Source of the DNA: Spongilla lacustris
Taxonomy: Eukaryota > Porifera > Demospongiae > Spongillida > Spongillidae
NCBI GenBank assembly: GCA_949361645.1
Contig: OX442418.1
Coordinates: 276,001 to 340,000, forward strand
DNA: 64,000 bases
Direction of reading: 5' to 3'
This document shows positions 37,301 to 40,842 of the stretch, in pieces. The position numbers and the translations under genes are program-made. Each line of letters starts with the position of its first letter. The stretch's first letter is position 1. The notes beneath the pieces were generated by a model, which searched no databases, had not been told where the DNA came from, and saw nothing but the letters and a program-made list of their open reading frames with translations.

Positions 37301-39961
37301 ATGTTTGCTCTTTTCCGTTAACCCTTTTAAAGACACACCACCAGCGAGAGTAACTCGAGAGCTGCCTGTTTCCGCTATTTAAATTTATTGAGGTCACATA
37401 TAAAAACGGCTTCAAAAATTGCCCTTACGCAAGACATTTGTCCTTCATACAGGACATCGGGTGAATAGGGGTTAAAGGCTGGCAAATGGTCCAACCAAGA
37501 CCGCAATCATTCAATCATTGCATATCCACATGCCATTTCTGATACATCACAACAAATCACTCACCTCTAGAAGTTGGAACATCCCGGTTAGGATAAGCTG
37601 TGAAGGAGATGAAATGGTCATGTGACCTCATGTGACCTCATGTGACCTCATTTTTCACATCTTTGTTCACACTCACTAGCACACTTGCCCAACAGGCACA
37701 CACAAGCACACACAGGCACACTCACAGGCACACAAAAGCACACACAGGCACACTCACAGGCACACACAGGCACTCACAGGCACACACAGGCACACACAGG
37801 CACACACAGGCACACACAGGCACACACAGGCACACACAGGCACTCACAGGCACACACAGGCACACACATAGGCACACACAGGCACTCACAGACACACACA
37901 GGCACACACAGGTACACACAGGCACTCACCTTCACATGGCCCTTTAGCTGCTCATTGGCTGGGAGCCTATGTATCAACTCCAAAACAAGCTTTCTTAGTT
38001 GCTGGGCAACCAGTGAAAGGTAGGGTGATTAAGACACCCACATATATACACAGCTAACAGACCTCCCTCTCTGCTCTCCCTCCTCCCCTCCCCCTCTGCT
38101 CTCCCTCCTCCCCTCCCCCTCTGCTCTCCCTCCTCCCCTCCCCCTCTGCTCTCCCTCCTCCCCTCCCCCTCTGCTCTCCCTCCTCCCCTCCCCCTCTGCT
38201 CTCCCTCCTCCCCTCCCCCTCTGCTCTCCCTCCTCCCCTCCCCCTCTGCTCTCCCTCCTCCCCTCCCCCTCTGCTCTCCCTCCTCCCCTCCCCCTCTGCT
38301 CTCCCTCCTCCCCTCCCCCTCTGCTCTCCCTCCTCCCCTCCCCCTCTGCTCTCCCTCCTCCCCTCCCCCTCTGCTCTCCCTCCTCCCCTCCCCCTCTGCT
38401 CTCCCTCCTCCCCTCCCCCTCTGCTCTCCCTCCTCCCCTCCCCCTCTGCTCTCCCTCCTCCCCTCCCCCTCTGCTCTCCCTCCTCCCCTCCCCCTCTGCT
38501 CTCCCTCCTCCCCTCCCCCTCTGCTCTCCCTCCTCCCCTCCCCCTCTGCTCTCCCTCCTCTCCTCCCCCTCTGCTCTCCCTCCTCCCCTCCCCCTCTGCT
38601 CTCCCTCCTCCCTCCCCCTCTGCTCTCCCTCCTCCCCTCCCCCTCTGCTCTCCCTCCTCCCCTCCCCCTCTGCTCTCCCTCCTCCCCTCCCCCTCTGCTC
38701 TCCCTCCTCTCCTCCCCCTCTGCTCTCCCTCCTCCCCTCCCCCTCTGCTCTCCCTCCTCCCCTCCCCCTCTGCTCTCCCTCCTCCCCTCCCCCTCTGCTC
38801 TCCCTCCTCCCCTCCCCCTCTGCTCTCCCTCCTCCCCTCCCCCTCTGCTCTCCCTCCTCCCCTCCCCCTCTGCTCTCCCTCCTCCCCTCCCCCTCTGCTC
38901 TCCCTCCTCCCCTCCCCCTCTGCTCTCCCTCCTCCCCTCCCCCTCTGCTCTCCCTCCTCCCCTCCCCCTCTGCTCTCCCTCCTCTCCTCCCCCTCTGCTC
39001 TCCCTCCTCCCCTCCCCCTCTGCTCTCCCTCCTCCCTCCCCCTCTGCTCTCCCTCCTCCCCTCCCCCTCTGCTCTCCCTCCTCCCCTCCCCCTCTGCTCT
39101 CCCTCCTCCCCTCCCCCTCTGCTCTCCCTCCTCTCCTCCCCCTCTGCTCTCCCTCCTCCCCTCCCCCTCTGCTCTCCCTCCTCCCCTCCCCCTCTGCTCT
39201 CCCTCCTCCCTCCCCCTCTGCTCTCCCTCCTCCCCTCCCCCTCTGCTCTCCCTCCTCCCCTCCCCCTCTGCTCTCCCTCCTCCCTTCCCCCTCTGCTCTC
39301 CCTCCTCCCCTCCCCCTCTGCTCTCCCTCCTCCCCTCCCCCTCTGCTCTCCCTCCTCCCCTCCCCCTCTGCTCTCCCTCCTCCCCTCCCCCTTCTAGTAC
39401 CTATCTTATTACCTGAGAGTGACTGTCAGTGGTGAACTGAGGCTCTCCTGCAAAAAGCAGACAACATGGTCACCATGGTCACCACATGACCCCTCTACAT
39501 ACCATCCTTCAGCAGCTGCAGGAATATTGGAATGGCTGTTTCCAGAAAATTAGAATAGTGCTGAGAGTTGACAATATTCTACATAGAGAACAACCATGAT
39601 GTGAGGGAAGTGGGAGCGCATGAGGGAAGGAGGGGAGCGTGCGAGGGGAGTGTGGAAGAGAAGGAACAGATGTGTTTGCATTAGTGTAATCTAAGTACAA
39701 GGGAAGTATGCTCCCTAAGTGCCGTGTACCGCTCTCTTTAAGGTCACGGTATGTGCAGCAACGCTACCCTTACCTCTAAGTTTTCGCTAACTTCTTGTGC
39801 CGCTTTTAGCTTGCTTTCGTCGGCTATGTGGAGGTATTAAATGTCTTACTGCTCAGTCCTCCAGCTGCATACGTGGAAACTCCAAACACAAAGGTGCATG
39901 CCAGACACTTACGCGTAGCCGGATCTACCAGACAAGCCAGGTGGCTTCGTAGCTTAGACAT
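614..39961 (-). CDS. TRRAP: TRRAP, N-terminal HEAT-repeat half (gene continues past the left edge)
   Basis: TRRAP is a nuclear PIKK-family pseudokinase of about 3,800 residues. It scaffolds SAGA and NuA4/TIP60 acetyltransferase complexes and binds transcription activators. Fifty minus-strand exons join with matching phase and GT-AG borders into 1,929 codons, all resembling the first half of animal TRRAP, which is a superhelix of helical repeats. Family-typical stretches include [17 protein letters not shown] (exons 1-2), [81 protein letters not shown] and [15 protein letters not shown]. The start ATG (39959-39961) aligns with an internal methionine of vertebrate TRRAP, so an upstream exon could add about 15-30 residues. 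The FAT and pseudokinase regions are off-window. Exon 8 carries a Gly/Ser/Pro-rich low-complexity insert. Family assignment is very firm; individual borders are by eye. Confidence 0.96.
1385..1560 (+). repeat. Imperfect CT/CA-rich tandem repeat in TRRAP intron
   Basis: Degenerate repeats of ACACCCCTCTACACC-like units fill the intron between exons 1261-1344 and 1569-1638. Confidence 0.7.
1645..1955 (+). repeat. GGTGAGGGTGGAG minisatellite in TRRAP intron
   Basis: Irregular 13-27-bp units built from GGTGAGGGTGGAG and GAAGGATGTGTGGAG occupy the left part of intron 1639-2267. Plus-strand GGTGAG motifs resemble donors but lie antisense to the gene. Confidence 0.85.
2158..2252 (+). repeat. 20-bp tandem repeat in TRRAP intron
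   Basis: About five copies of TACCATGGCTACACTACACA-type units sit just downstream (gene sense) of exon 2268-2350. Confidence 0.85.
2798..3072 (+). repeat. 20-bp G-rich minisatellite in TRRAP intron
   Basis: About 13 copies of GGGAGGGACGGGGACAGC. On the gene strand this is a long pyrimidine tract leading into the acceptor of exon 2708-2797. Confidence 0.92.
3345..4165 (+). repeat. 17-bp minisatellite in TRRAP intron
   Basis: Close to 50 copies of GTGAGGGTGTGGGCTAT fill intron 3235-4170. The gene-strand unit (ATAGCCCACACCCTCAC) begins two bases inside the donor of exon 4171-4238. Confidence 0.95.
4413..4672 (+). repeat. TRRAP: 32-bp minisatellite spanning a TRRAP exon end and donor
   Basis: Eight copies of a 32-bp unit. 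Gene-strand CAGCCATT followed by GTACGTATGCC is exactly the end of exon 4662-4710 plus its donor. The intron (4398-4661, 264 bp) is a multiple of three and has no in-frame stop. Confidence 0.92.
4815..5062 (+). repeat. 18/19-bp minisatellite in TRRAP intron
   Basis: About 13 copies of GGGGGATCATGTGATGTGA run between exons 4662-4710 and 5068-5138. The array begins within the first bases after the donor of exon 5068-5138. Confidence 0.92.
5588..6038 (+). repeat. TRRAP: 21-bp minisatellite copying a TRRAP 5' splice site
   Basis: About 21 tandem copies of a 21-bp unit. On the gene strand each unit contains the last bases of exon 6028-6147 (GGCCTTGAG) and its donor (GTATGTCAC). The unit length equals seven codons and the frame is open, reading VCHMGLE per copy for at least the first six copies. 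A 6-bp irregularity near 5905 then changes frame context. Confidence 0.95.
6466..6655 (+). repeat. 24-bp minisatellite in TRRAP intron
   Basis: Eight near-identical copies of a 24-bp unit (CCCTTTGGACCCCTGTGCAT plus ATGG) in intron 6396-6913. Confidence 0.95.
6690..6912 (+). repeat. CGTGTATGGCCCCTCCCC tandem repeat in TRRAP intron
   Basis: Degenerate 17-20-bp units abut the donor of exon 6914-7087. The donor itself, GTGAGGGGGAGG on the gene strand, resembles the repeat. Confidence 0.88.
7147..7254 (+). repeat. (CCCCT)n in TRRAP intron
   Basis: A pentanucleotide array. On the gene strand it is GGGGA repeats starting right after the GTGAGG donor of exon 7259-7477. Confidence 0.95.
7520..7748 (+). 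repeat. CACACCATAC/CACACCAC array in TRRAP intron
   Basis: Degenerate 5-15-bp units end at the donor of exon 7750-7986. The gene-strand donor GTGAGGTGTGGGG is itself repeat-like. Confidence 0.9.
8417..9012 (+). repeat. CA-rich ACACATGTAC microsatellite, left flank of foldback element
   Basis: About 600 bp of (CA)n interrupted by ATGT and ATGC. The same repeat resumes at 11006, so the foldback element at 9014-11005 appears to have inserted into one array. Confidence 0.95.
9014..11005. mobile_element. Long foldback (inverted-repeat) element, about 2 kb
   Basis: Arms 9014-9960 and 10070-11005 are reverse complements with only a few mismatches and one 11-bp length difference (near 9612). The loop is 109 bp (9961-10069). 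Both ends read TGGGTAAAATCATATCAGG inward. Each arm encodes about 72 residues (minus strand 9644-9862; plus strand 10168-10386) with a W-W-L-A-x-V, FHPAGP and FPHRxD pattern. That pattern resembles a domain I associate with transposon-derived proteins of marine invertebrates; this is a weak inference. No full transposase is present, so it is probably a non-autonomous element that moved recently. Confidence 0.9.
11006..11592 (+). repeat. CA-rich microsatellite, right flank of foldback element
   Basis: It has the same composition as 8417-9012, with extra GCCCACAC and ACGCACAC variants, and ends at the donor of exon 11594-11791. Confidence 0.95.
11952..12260 (+). repeat. 20-bp minisatellite in TRRAP intron
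   Basis: About 15 copies of ATAGCACCACAGGTGTGCCC in intron 11792-12375. Shorter 28-bp repeats (CTCACTAGCCTACAGGGG) lie at 11780-11885 and overlap the acceptor of exon 11594-11791. Confidence 0.93.
12904..13088 (+). repeat. 21-bp minisatellite in TRRAP intron
   Basis: About eight copies of CACAAAGGTCACATACACCA. On the gene strand each unit holds GTGTATGTGACC, matching the donor GTATGTGACGG of exon 13089-13266. Confidence 0.93.
13268..14040 (+). repeat. GT-rich microsatellite with GGGCATGTGT and TACATGT variants
   Basis: It fills intron 13267-14081. A segment of about 330 bp occurs twice with the same variant order (about 13270-13640 and 13695-14010), which points to a secondary duplication of the array. 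Confidence 0.93.
14608..15342 (+). repeat. 20/21-bp minisatellite in TRRAP intron
   Basis: About 36 copies of CATTAGAGGGGACAGGGG fill intron 14597-15372. On the gene strand it forms a long pyrimidine-rich tract before the acceptor of exon 14486-14596. Variants (GGTC, GGGCC, GGCC) occur in repeated blocks. Confidence 0.95.
15545..15665 (+). repeat. GGTGGAGGTGGGG repeats in TRRAP intron
   Basis: Degenerate purine-rich units in intron 15542-15738; on the gene strand they are the pyrimidine tract of the acceptor for exon 15373-15541. Confidence 0.85.
15967..17592 (+). repeat. About 20-22-bp minisatellite, 1.6 kb, in TRRAP intron
   Basis: Roughly 75 copies of CTCCTCCCACCCTTATCTCA with 1-2-bp length variants. 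On the gene strand each unit reads GGAGGAG-GGTGAGATAAGG. This resembles the end of exon 17591-17699 and its donor (AGGAGGAG/GTGAGTGAGATAAGG). All three plus-strand frames are nearly open and give long meaningless proline-rich ORFs. Confidence 0.95.
17718..17815 (+). repeat. AAGGCAGGTGGTAACAGAG repeat in TRRAP intron
   Basis: Five copies of a 19-21-bp unit between exons 17591-17699 and 17828-17922. Confidence 0.88.
18938..19062 (+). repeat. CCTTCACTGGGAGGCCCCTC repeat
   Basis: Six copies of a 21-23-bp unit at the left of the giant intron. Short AT-rich runs (TTA/TAA)n follow at 19200-19226 and 19319-19353. Confidence 0.9.
19605..20612 (+). CDS. Intronless cAMP-receptor-like 7TM receptor, copy A
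   Basis: 335 residues with seven hydrophobic segments at about 26-48, 58-78, 98-128, 142-160, 190-215, 240-263 and 276-298. The extracellular loop after TM4 has the motif [10 protein letters not shown]. Its cysteine can pair with the cysteine at the start of TM3 ([13 protein letters not shown]). This signature is typical of the Dictyostelium cAMP-receptor/GPR157-like group (class E-like), so it is probably a plasma-membrane G-protein-coupled receptor of unknown ligand. The ATG at 19605 is the first in frame; the tail is short and Ser/Thr-rich. It is encoded antisense inside a TRRAP intron and is the most diverged of the four copies, with higher GC than its surroundings. Confidence 0.87.
   Translation: MDTPSPPAGDGCSYPTVQRAQRLVSAHAVVAVVGSLACIVTIALIAATRTYRMQIHRLRLYLSVACLLFATSLGFEALPVDLNKSSEVAISVRQGWNGVCAAIGFLAQYFAYSKSLAIVWVSFYMFTVAIFKVRLNKIRYEVAGALAVFLLPSVITWIPLVDNTYGLTGTWCWIRSTCNTSYPLGTPFQLWVSLAPVTLLHIFSLLFIAPVTFMLCKGALVGRGRQKKQQNFSALKETTPLLVYPTLYSLLVVADTAYTVALEAGSPSGQFDVTEMIFIGLYQLFALALPLSFLLHPSVQKVLACRRCKGHIGDATPLVRPSDSLNTPLVPSVSL
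21286..21650 (+). repeat. 21-bp TATCACTGCCCCCTCTGCC minisatellite
   Basis: About 17 copies, with two internal blocks repeated in the same variant order. Confidence 0.95.
21820..21955 (+). repeat. GGGTAGGCAGATAA repeat
   Basis: 14-bp units with degenerate GCTGAGGCAGATA copies upstream (21735-21800). Confidence 0.88.
22208..22256. repeat. Short near-perfect palindrome
   Basis: AATTCATGAAACTA at the left returns as TAGTTTCATGAATT at the right, with a short central CTAGCTCGCTAG. It lies about 270 bp upstream of receptor B. Confidence 0.8.
22368..22457. mobile_element. MITE-like inverted-repeat element, copy 1
   Basis: About 35-bp imperfect terminal inverted repeats starting TAGTCTCGT and containing CCAGACCCAATGCA. 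They share their termini with the element at 57731-57871, so they look like one family. No clean target duplication is visible here. Confidence 0.7.
22522..23526 (+). CDS. Intronless cAMP-receptor-like 7TM receptor, copy B
   Basis: 334 residues, single exon, with the same architecture as copy A: seven hydrophobic segments, a TM3-start cysteine ([15 protein letters not shown]) and the loop motif [10 protein letters not shown]. Between TM3 and TM4 lies a longer, acidic intracellular loop ([12 protein letters not shown]). A potential N-glycosylation site (NIS) follows TM2. The ATG at 22522 is the first in frame and sits 15 bp after a TAATATATTAAA stretch. It is intermediate between copy A and the C/D pair. 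A class E-like G-protein-coupled receptor role is inferred from family resemblance; the ligand is unknown. Confidence 0.87.
   Translation: MVAPPMSSNSCVISNAKVLVNANSVLSALACVASLLTVIAIVLLKVYRKFLYRLTLYVAVTSFCYVLTLGISVLPLNISDSSVTIKNGWDGTCAFIGGAHQYFYFSNTVAIVWICMYTTRMGFKKQTAEYQPLEEEVSVPLYVRLLSHKGEVIGCITLALLPAAMFWYPYLERAYGMTGIWCWMVPGNSTASGSTLLAYRVLSRLPTIIATLLCVCLLLCLQLRLCYVGTHVAYWRPIKTVALVLAYPILFAIPSIGSMVHAILPTTTSDCVVLNNLEMFFLSLFYFSAISLPVLFLLQWDVRLTITRRYGDLQTDPSTVSVSREVSMASAQYQ
23562..23637 (+). repeat. (GT)n microsatellite after receptor B
   Basis: An interrupted GT run 35 bp downstream of the receptor B stop codon. The last 25 bp of the coding region (CAGTATCAGTGAGTAGGGAGG) is duplicated directly before and after the stop. 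Confidence 0.95.
23955..24040. repeat. Small inverted repeat
   Basis: TCCCGCAAGCCAGAC and GTCTGGCTTGCGAGA face each other about 50 bp apart, like the ends of a short MITE. It lies upstream of receptor C. Confidence 0.65.
24358..25368 (+). CDS. Intronless cAMP-receptor-like 7TM receptor, copy C
   Basis: 336 residues from the ATG at 24358, where similarity to copy D begins; an upstream in-frame GTG is not used. It has seven hydrophobic segments, a TM3-start cysteine ([12 protein letters not shown]) and the loop motif [10 protein letters not shown]. The intracellular loop between TM3 and TM4 is basic (IKRHKYE). The acidic tail ends [15 protein letters not shown]-like CTATAAGT lies about 50 bp upstream and a poly(A)-signal-like AATTAAA about 65 bp after the stop. 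It is a recent duplicate of copy D: membrane and cytoplasmic parts are almost identical, while the predicted outside loops differ. Confidence 0.9.
   Translation: METIPRVIAATGVLAAISCTASIAGIALLVYLKGYKHFLYRLTLHLAFASFMRSLFIGLSVIPVDVALSNDTDIVPLPGTDGLCAFIGGIRQYTYLWCAAAIMWACLYVIKKGCWVSQKRGYDDITDSKENKWILLIKRHKYEIAGHLTAALVPSLVFWIPYIQRAYGLNGPWCWIHEYDGDHGGNGLFAFRIVFRLPVIIGSLTCVLLMSYILGKYCRKARLQDDHWQLIAARKVAPIMIYPIFFALASVASILHPIVERALHSTNTDAVNEIEMVFLTVFFIYDMSIPLSLFLHKEIRVSLSHRCACGRLGGEGRINPDHTSMADEDEDKQLFA
25369..27469. other. AT-rich spacer downstream of receptor C
   Basis: No gene recognised. It contains a 43-bp direct repeat (GCATTATATGCTCATTTAG, 25852-25936), homopolymer runs, a G17 run at 26395-26411, and a segment (26412-26480) weakly similar to 31750-31810. 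Confidence 0.65.
27470..27575 (+). mobile_element. Fragment of a Ty3/gypsy-type reverse transcriptase
   Basis: The plus-strand frame reads [19 protein letters not shown]. This matches the well-known segment at the end of the RT domain of Ty3/gypsy retrotransposons (usual form EVRxFLGLxxYYRRF). Only about 35 codons remain, so it is a dead fragment. Confidence 0.8.
27705..28415. repeat. 711-bp imperfect palindrome
   Basis: Arms 27705-28020 and 28097-28415 are reverse complements with scattered substitutions, around a 76-bp centre. Outer ends read AAAAATGGCATTACG and its complement. It follows a C-rich run (27656-27682) and precedes a T-rich run. It is probably a non-autonomous DNA transposon with long inverted repeats. 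Confidence 0.88.
28494..29540 (+). mobile_element. Retrotransposon 3' fragment: post-RT region with zinc-knuckle and nuclease-like motifs
   Basis: An uninterrupted frame of about 345 codons without a plausible ATG start. It begins in the usual [13 protein letters not shown] stretch that follows the RT fingers and palm in many invertebrate retroelement proteins. A CxxC-H-C cluster ([18 protein letters not shown]) and a KRPDG...VWDFTCVDT stretch reminiscent of PD-(D/E)XK nucleases follow, ending SVALQQ-like and GNAASVMG. The 5' truncation, with RT and upstream parts missing, fits target-primed reverse transcription. A 23-bp direct repeat (TTCTGAATATCGATTTTT) sits at the left boundary. After the stop, two copies of GTGTAATTTATATAGTG could be the 3' tail. 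The open frame argues for recent insertion between receptors C and D. Confidence 0.78.
29707..30699 (+). CDS. Intronless cAMP-receptor-like 7TM receptor, copy D
   Basis: 330 residues from the ATG at 29707, the conserved start shared with copy C; an in-frame GTG lies 42 bp upstream. It has seven hydrophobic segments, a TM3-start cysteine ([12 protein letters not shown]) and the motif [10 protein letters not shown]. Nucleotide identity to copy C is nearly complete over TM1-TM2, TM4 and TM5 plus its cytoplasmic loop. It drops in the predicted extracellular loops (after TM2, after TM4 and before TM7) and in the TM3-TM4 loop. The tail is acidic and tyrosine-rich ([10 protein letters not shown]). 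G-protein coupling and ligand are unknown; surface-receptor function is inferred from the family. Confidence 0.9.
   Translation: MEVIPGLIAATGVLTAISCTASIAGIALLVYLKGYKHFLYRLTLHLALASFMRSLFIGLSVIPVDVALSNNTYIVQFPRTDGSCAFLGGARQYTYLWCAAAIMWTCLYVIKKGIRGNNPRGYDPKANKWSILIKRHKYEIAGHLTAALVPSLVFWIPYIERAYGLNGPWCWIHDFNGDRDGNGIFAFRIVFRLPVIIGSLTCVFLMSYILGKYCRKARLQDDHWQLIAVRKVAPIMIYPIFFAFASVGSILHTILGNTLHVSDTSGTIYALEMVFLTIFFVYDMSIPLSLFLHKEVRVSLSNQCVCRRLGGDHRDYYVSYEDYDDNIING
30700..31442. other. End of the giant intron, after receptor D
   Basis: No gene recognised. An ATTAAA-containing stretch near 30895 could terminate receptor D transcripts. A 24-bp minisatellite with unit GTACATGAGCCCACATGGCT spans about 31018-31330 (about 13 copies). 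Confidence 0.75.
31018..31330 (+). repeat. 24-bp minisatellite in giant TRRAP intron
   Basis: About 13 copies of GTACATGAGCCCACATGGCT plus GTAG, with sporadic AAGCCAACATTGC variants that alternate regularly. Confidence 0.93.
31587..32828. other. TRRAP intron 13, no gene seen
   Basis: 1.2 kb of mixed sequence with G runs at 31863-31882 and 32621-32637 and a T run near 31930. The block at 31730-31890 is weakly similar to 26395-26520, suggesting a dispersed element bounded by poly-G. Confidence 0.65.
33295..33842 (+). repeat. CACATCTCACACTACACT minisatellite in TRRAP intron
   Basis: About 29 copies of 17-20-bp units fill intron 33236-33978. A block of about 165 bp is repeated with the same variant order. 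Confidence 0.94.
34202..34325 (+). repeat. G-rich GTGTGGGGG repeats at a TRRAP acceptor
   Basis: Degenerate G/T repeats, which are C/A-rich on the gene strand, directly precede the acceptor of exon 33979-34196. Confidence 0.8.
34655..34857 (+). repeat. CA-rich microsatellite in TRRAP intron
   Basis: ACACACATGC units end 20 bp from the donor of exon 34879-35064. Confidence 0.93.
35070..35308 (+). repeat. (GGGA)n tetranucleotide array
   Basis: About 55 almost perfect copies immediately before (gene sense) the acceptor of exon 34879-35064. On the gene strand it is TCCC repeats, an uninterrupted pyrimidine tract. A mirror-sense array (CCTC)n lies in the HDAC gene at 45549-45782. Confidence 0.97.
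35470..35744 (+). repeat. 24-bp minisatellite in TRRAP intron
   Basis: About 11 copies of TATATGGGCATACATGCTAG plus CCT. The array starts 6 bp after the donor of exon 35750-35875. Confidence 0.95.
36002..36090 (+). repeat. CACCAGGTCACCAGGG short repeat
   Basis: Degenerate 8-18-bp repeats in intron 35876-36191. Confidence 0.8.
36292..36505 (+). repeat. About 29-bp minisatellite in TRRAP intron
   Basis: Seven to eight copies of CCCCAGACCACCCCATAGCC plus CTCCTCAG. It reaches the donor of exon 36509-36592, whose gene-strand sequence GTGGGTGGTTGAGGAGG matches the unit. Confidence 0.92.
36620..36808 (+). repeat. 40-bp minisatellite in TRRAP intron
   Basis: Five copies of a 40-bp unit containing CATAGCCACCTCAGGTGAGC and ACCACCATTACATCATA. 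Confidence 0.95.
37060..37475. repeat. 416-bp palindrome in TRRAP intron
   Basis: Arms 37060-37235 and 37305-37475 are reverse complements with very few mismatches, from TTAACCCCTATTCACCCGAT to its complement. The 69-bp centre is AT-rich. It looks like a long-TIR MITE; a smaller hairpin (stem CAGAGGTGTAACG, 36913-36960) lies just upstream. Confidence 0.9.
37695..37926 (+). repeat. 10-bp CACACACAGG array in TRRAP intron
   Basis: About 22 copies of CACACACAGG/CACTCACAGG abut the donor of exon 37930-38001 (gene-strand GTGAGTGCC, itself a repeat variant). Confidence 0.94.
38066..39393 (+). repeat. 25-bp pyrimidine minisatellite, 1.3 kb, in TRRAP intron
   Basis: About 53 copies of CCCCTCCCCCTCTGCTCTCC plus CTCCT fill intron 38002-39412. 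A higher-order block of about 440 bp with the same variants (TCTCC, missing C) recurs, which shows block duplication. Confidence 0.96.
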
Positions 39962-40842
39962 CGGACCTTCATGTACCCGCGCAAATCTTGTAAGGCTACA
40001 ATTGGAATTGTATTATTAATCAGTTAATTCGCTCCGCCCAGGCACGACGTCCATTTTCAAAACTCACTTTCTCGTCCCCAGTGATATTCATGCGGAAGAA
40101 GACACCCAGACCCAAATACCTTACAGCAGCGGTATATTACATCACCGCTACGTTCGGTGATGTAATCCATCCGCTACCGTGGCTACAAAACACGTCTAGG
40201 ACGGTTCAAACGTCCTTAACATGTTTTTCTGCCACATTAGGTCGAGTTTTGTCGAGTTACCGGCCAACGATATCGTAATCACGCGTGGCGGCTTATTGTC
40301 GTATCCGGCGCAATCGAATAGCTTCGCTTTGACGCGCTAACTTGGGACCAGAGAAAAAGAATTAGATCTTGGCAATTTGGGGCCAAGCTCCAAAGGACCT
40401 GTACTAGGAGTGCGCCCCGCATCAGATGTAAAAGGGATGCAGAACGGGGAAAAAAATTAATTTGCTGTATACAAATGTACCCCCGGGATGACGTCCAGTA
40501 CATTAGACATTAAAATCACAAAGGGCCATGCTGCCTCCATCATAAGGACACTCATTTCACCTTCTGACTTTTAGCAGAGTATCTATGCTTTTTTTAGGGG
40601 GTGTGGTTTTAGTGTATCATTGTTAATATCTGTGTATTTATTTAAAAAAAAAAAATCACACAGATTTCAAAACTTGATTCGACGTATACATTGTACGCAT
40701 GCGCGGTCAGTCATTCAAGGGTCAAGTCTGATAGCGCTAAATTATGGTTCGGAGGTGCTAGGTGCATAACCATTATTGATCATATAAATATATATAACCA
40801 AGATTACGAAATCGGCAGACACGTCCACTGTACATATAACAA
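39962..40842. other. Interval between TRRAP 5' end and the SET-fusion gene 3' end
   Basis: No gene recognised. The TRRAP promoter and any upstream exon should lie here. A short inverted repeat (AGCGGTATATTACATCACCG, 40127-40175) and a CCCAGACCCAAAT motif shared with the MITE termini at 22368 and 57731 suggest a transposon remnant. A poly-A run lies at 40644-40656. Confidence 0.65.

Larger units (their letters stand above)
31443..39961 (-). other. TRRAP: TRRAP exons 1-14 (exon coordinates)
   Basis: In transcription order: 39913-39961 (coding part), 39774-39823, 39503-39578, 39413-39447, 37930-38001, 37565-37597, 36509-36592, 36192-36248, 35750-35875, 35366-35440, 34879-35064, 33979-34196, 32829-33235, 31443-31586. 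Exons 1/2 split a proline codon, exons 3/4 a glycine codon, and 11/12 and 12/13 also break codons; every phase is conserved across the junction. Exon 12 (407 bp) is the longest in the gene. Its 3' half ([17 protein letters not shown]) corresponds to the proline-rich variable linker of TRRAP. Confidence 0.88.

Noticed and set aside
39913..40060. TRRAP exon with GACGAGAAA/GTGAGT near 40060-40080 as the first coding exon
   Set aside because: The phase does not fit exon 39774-39823, whereas 39913-39961 gives VDPAT-PDESKLK in phase and with family resemblance.
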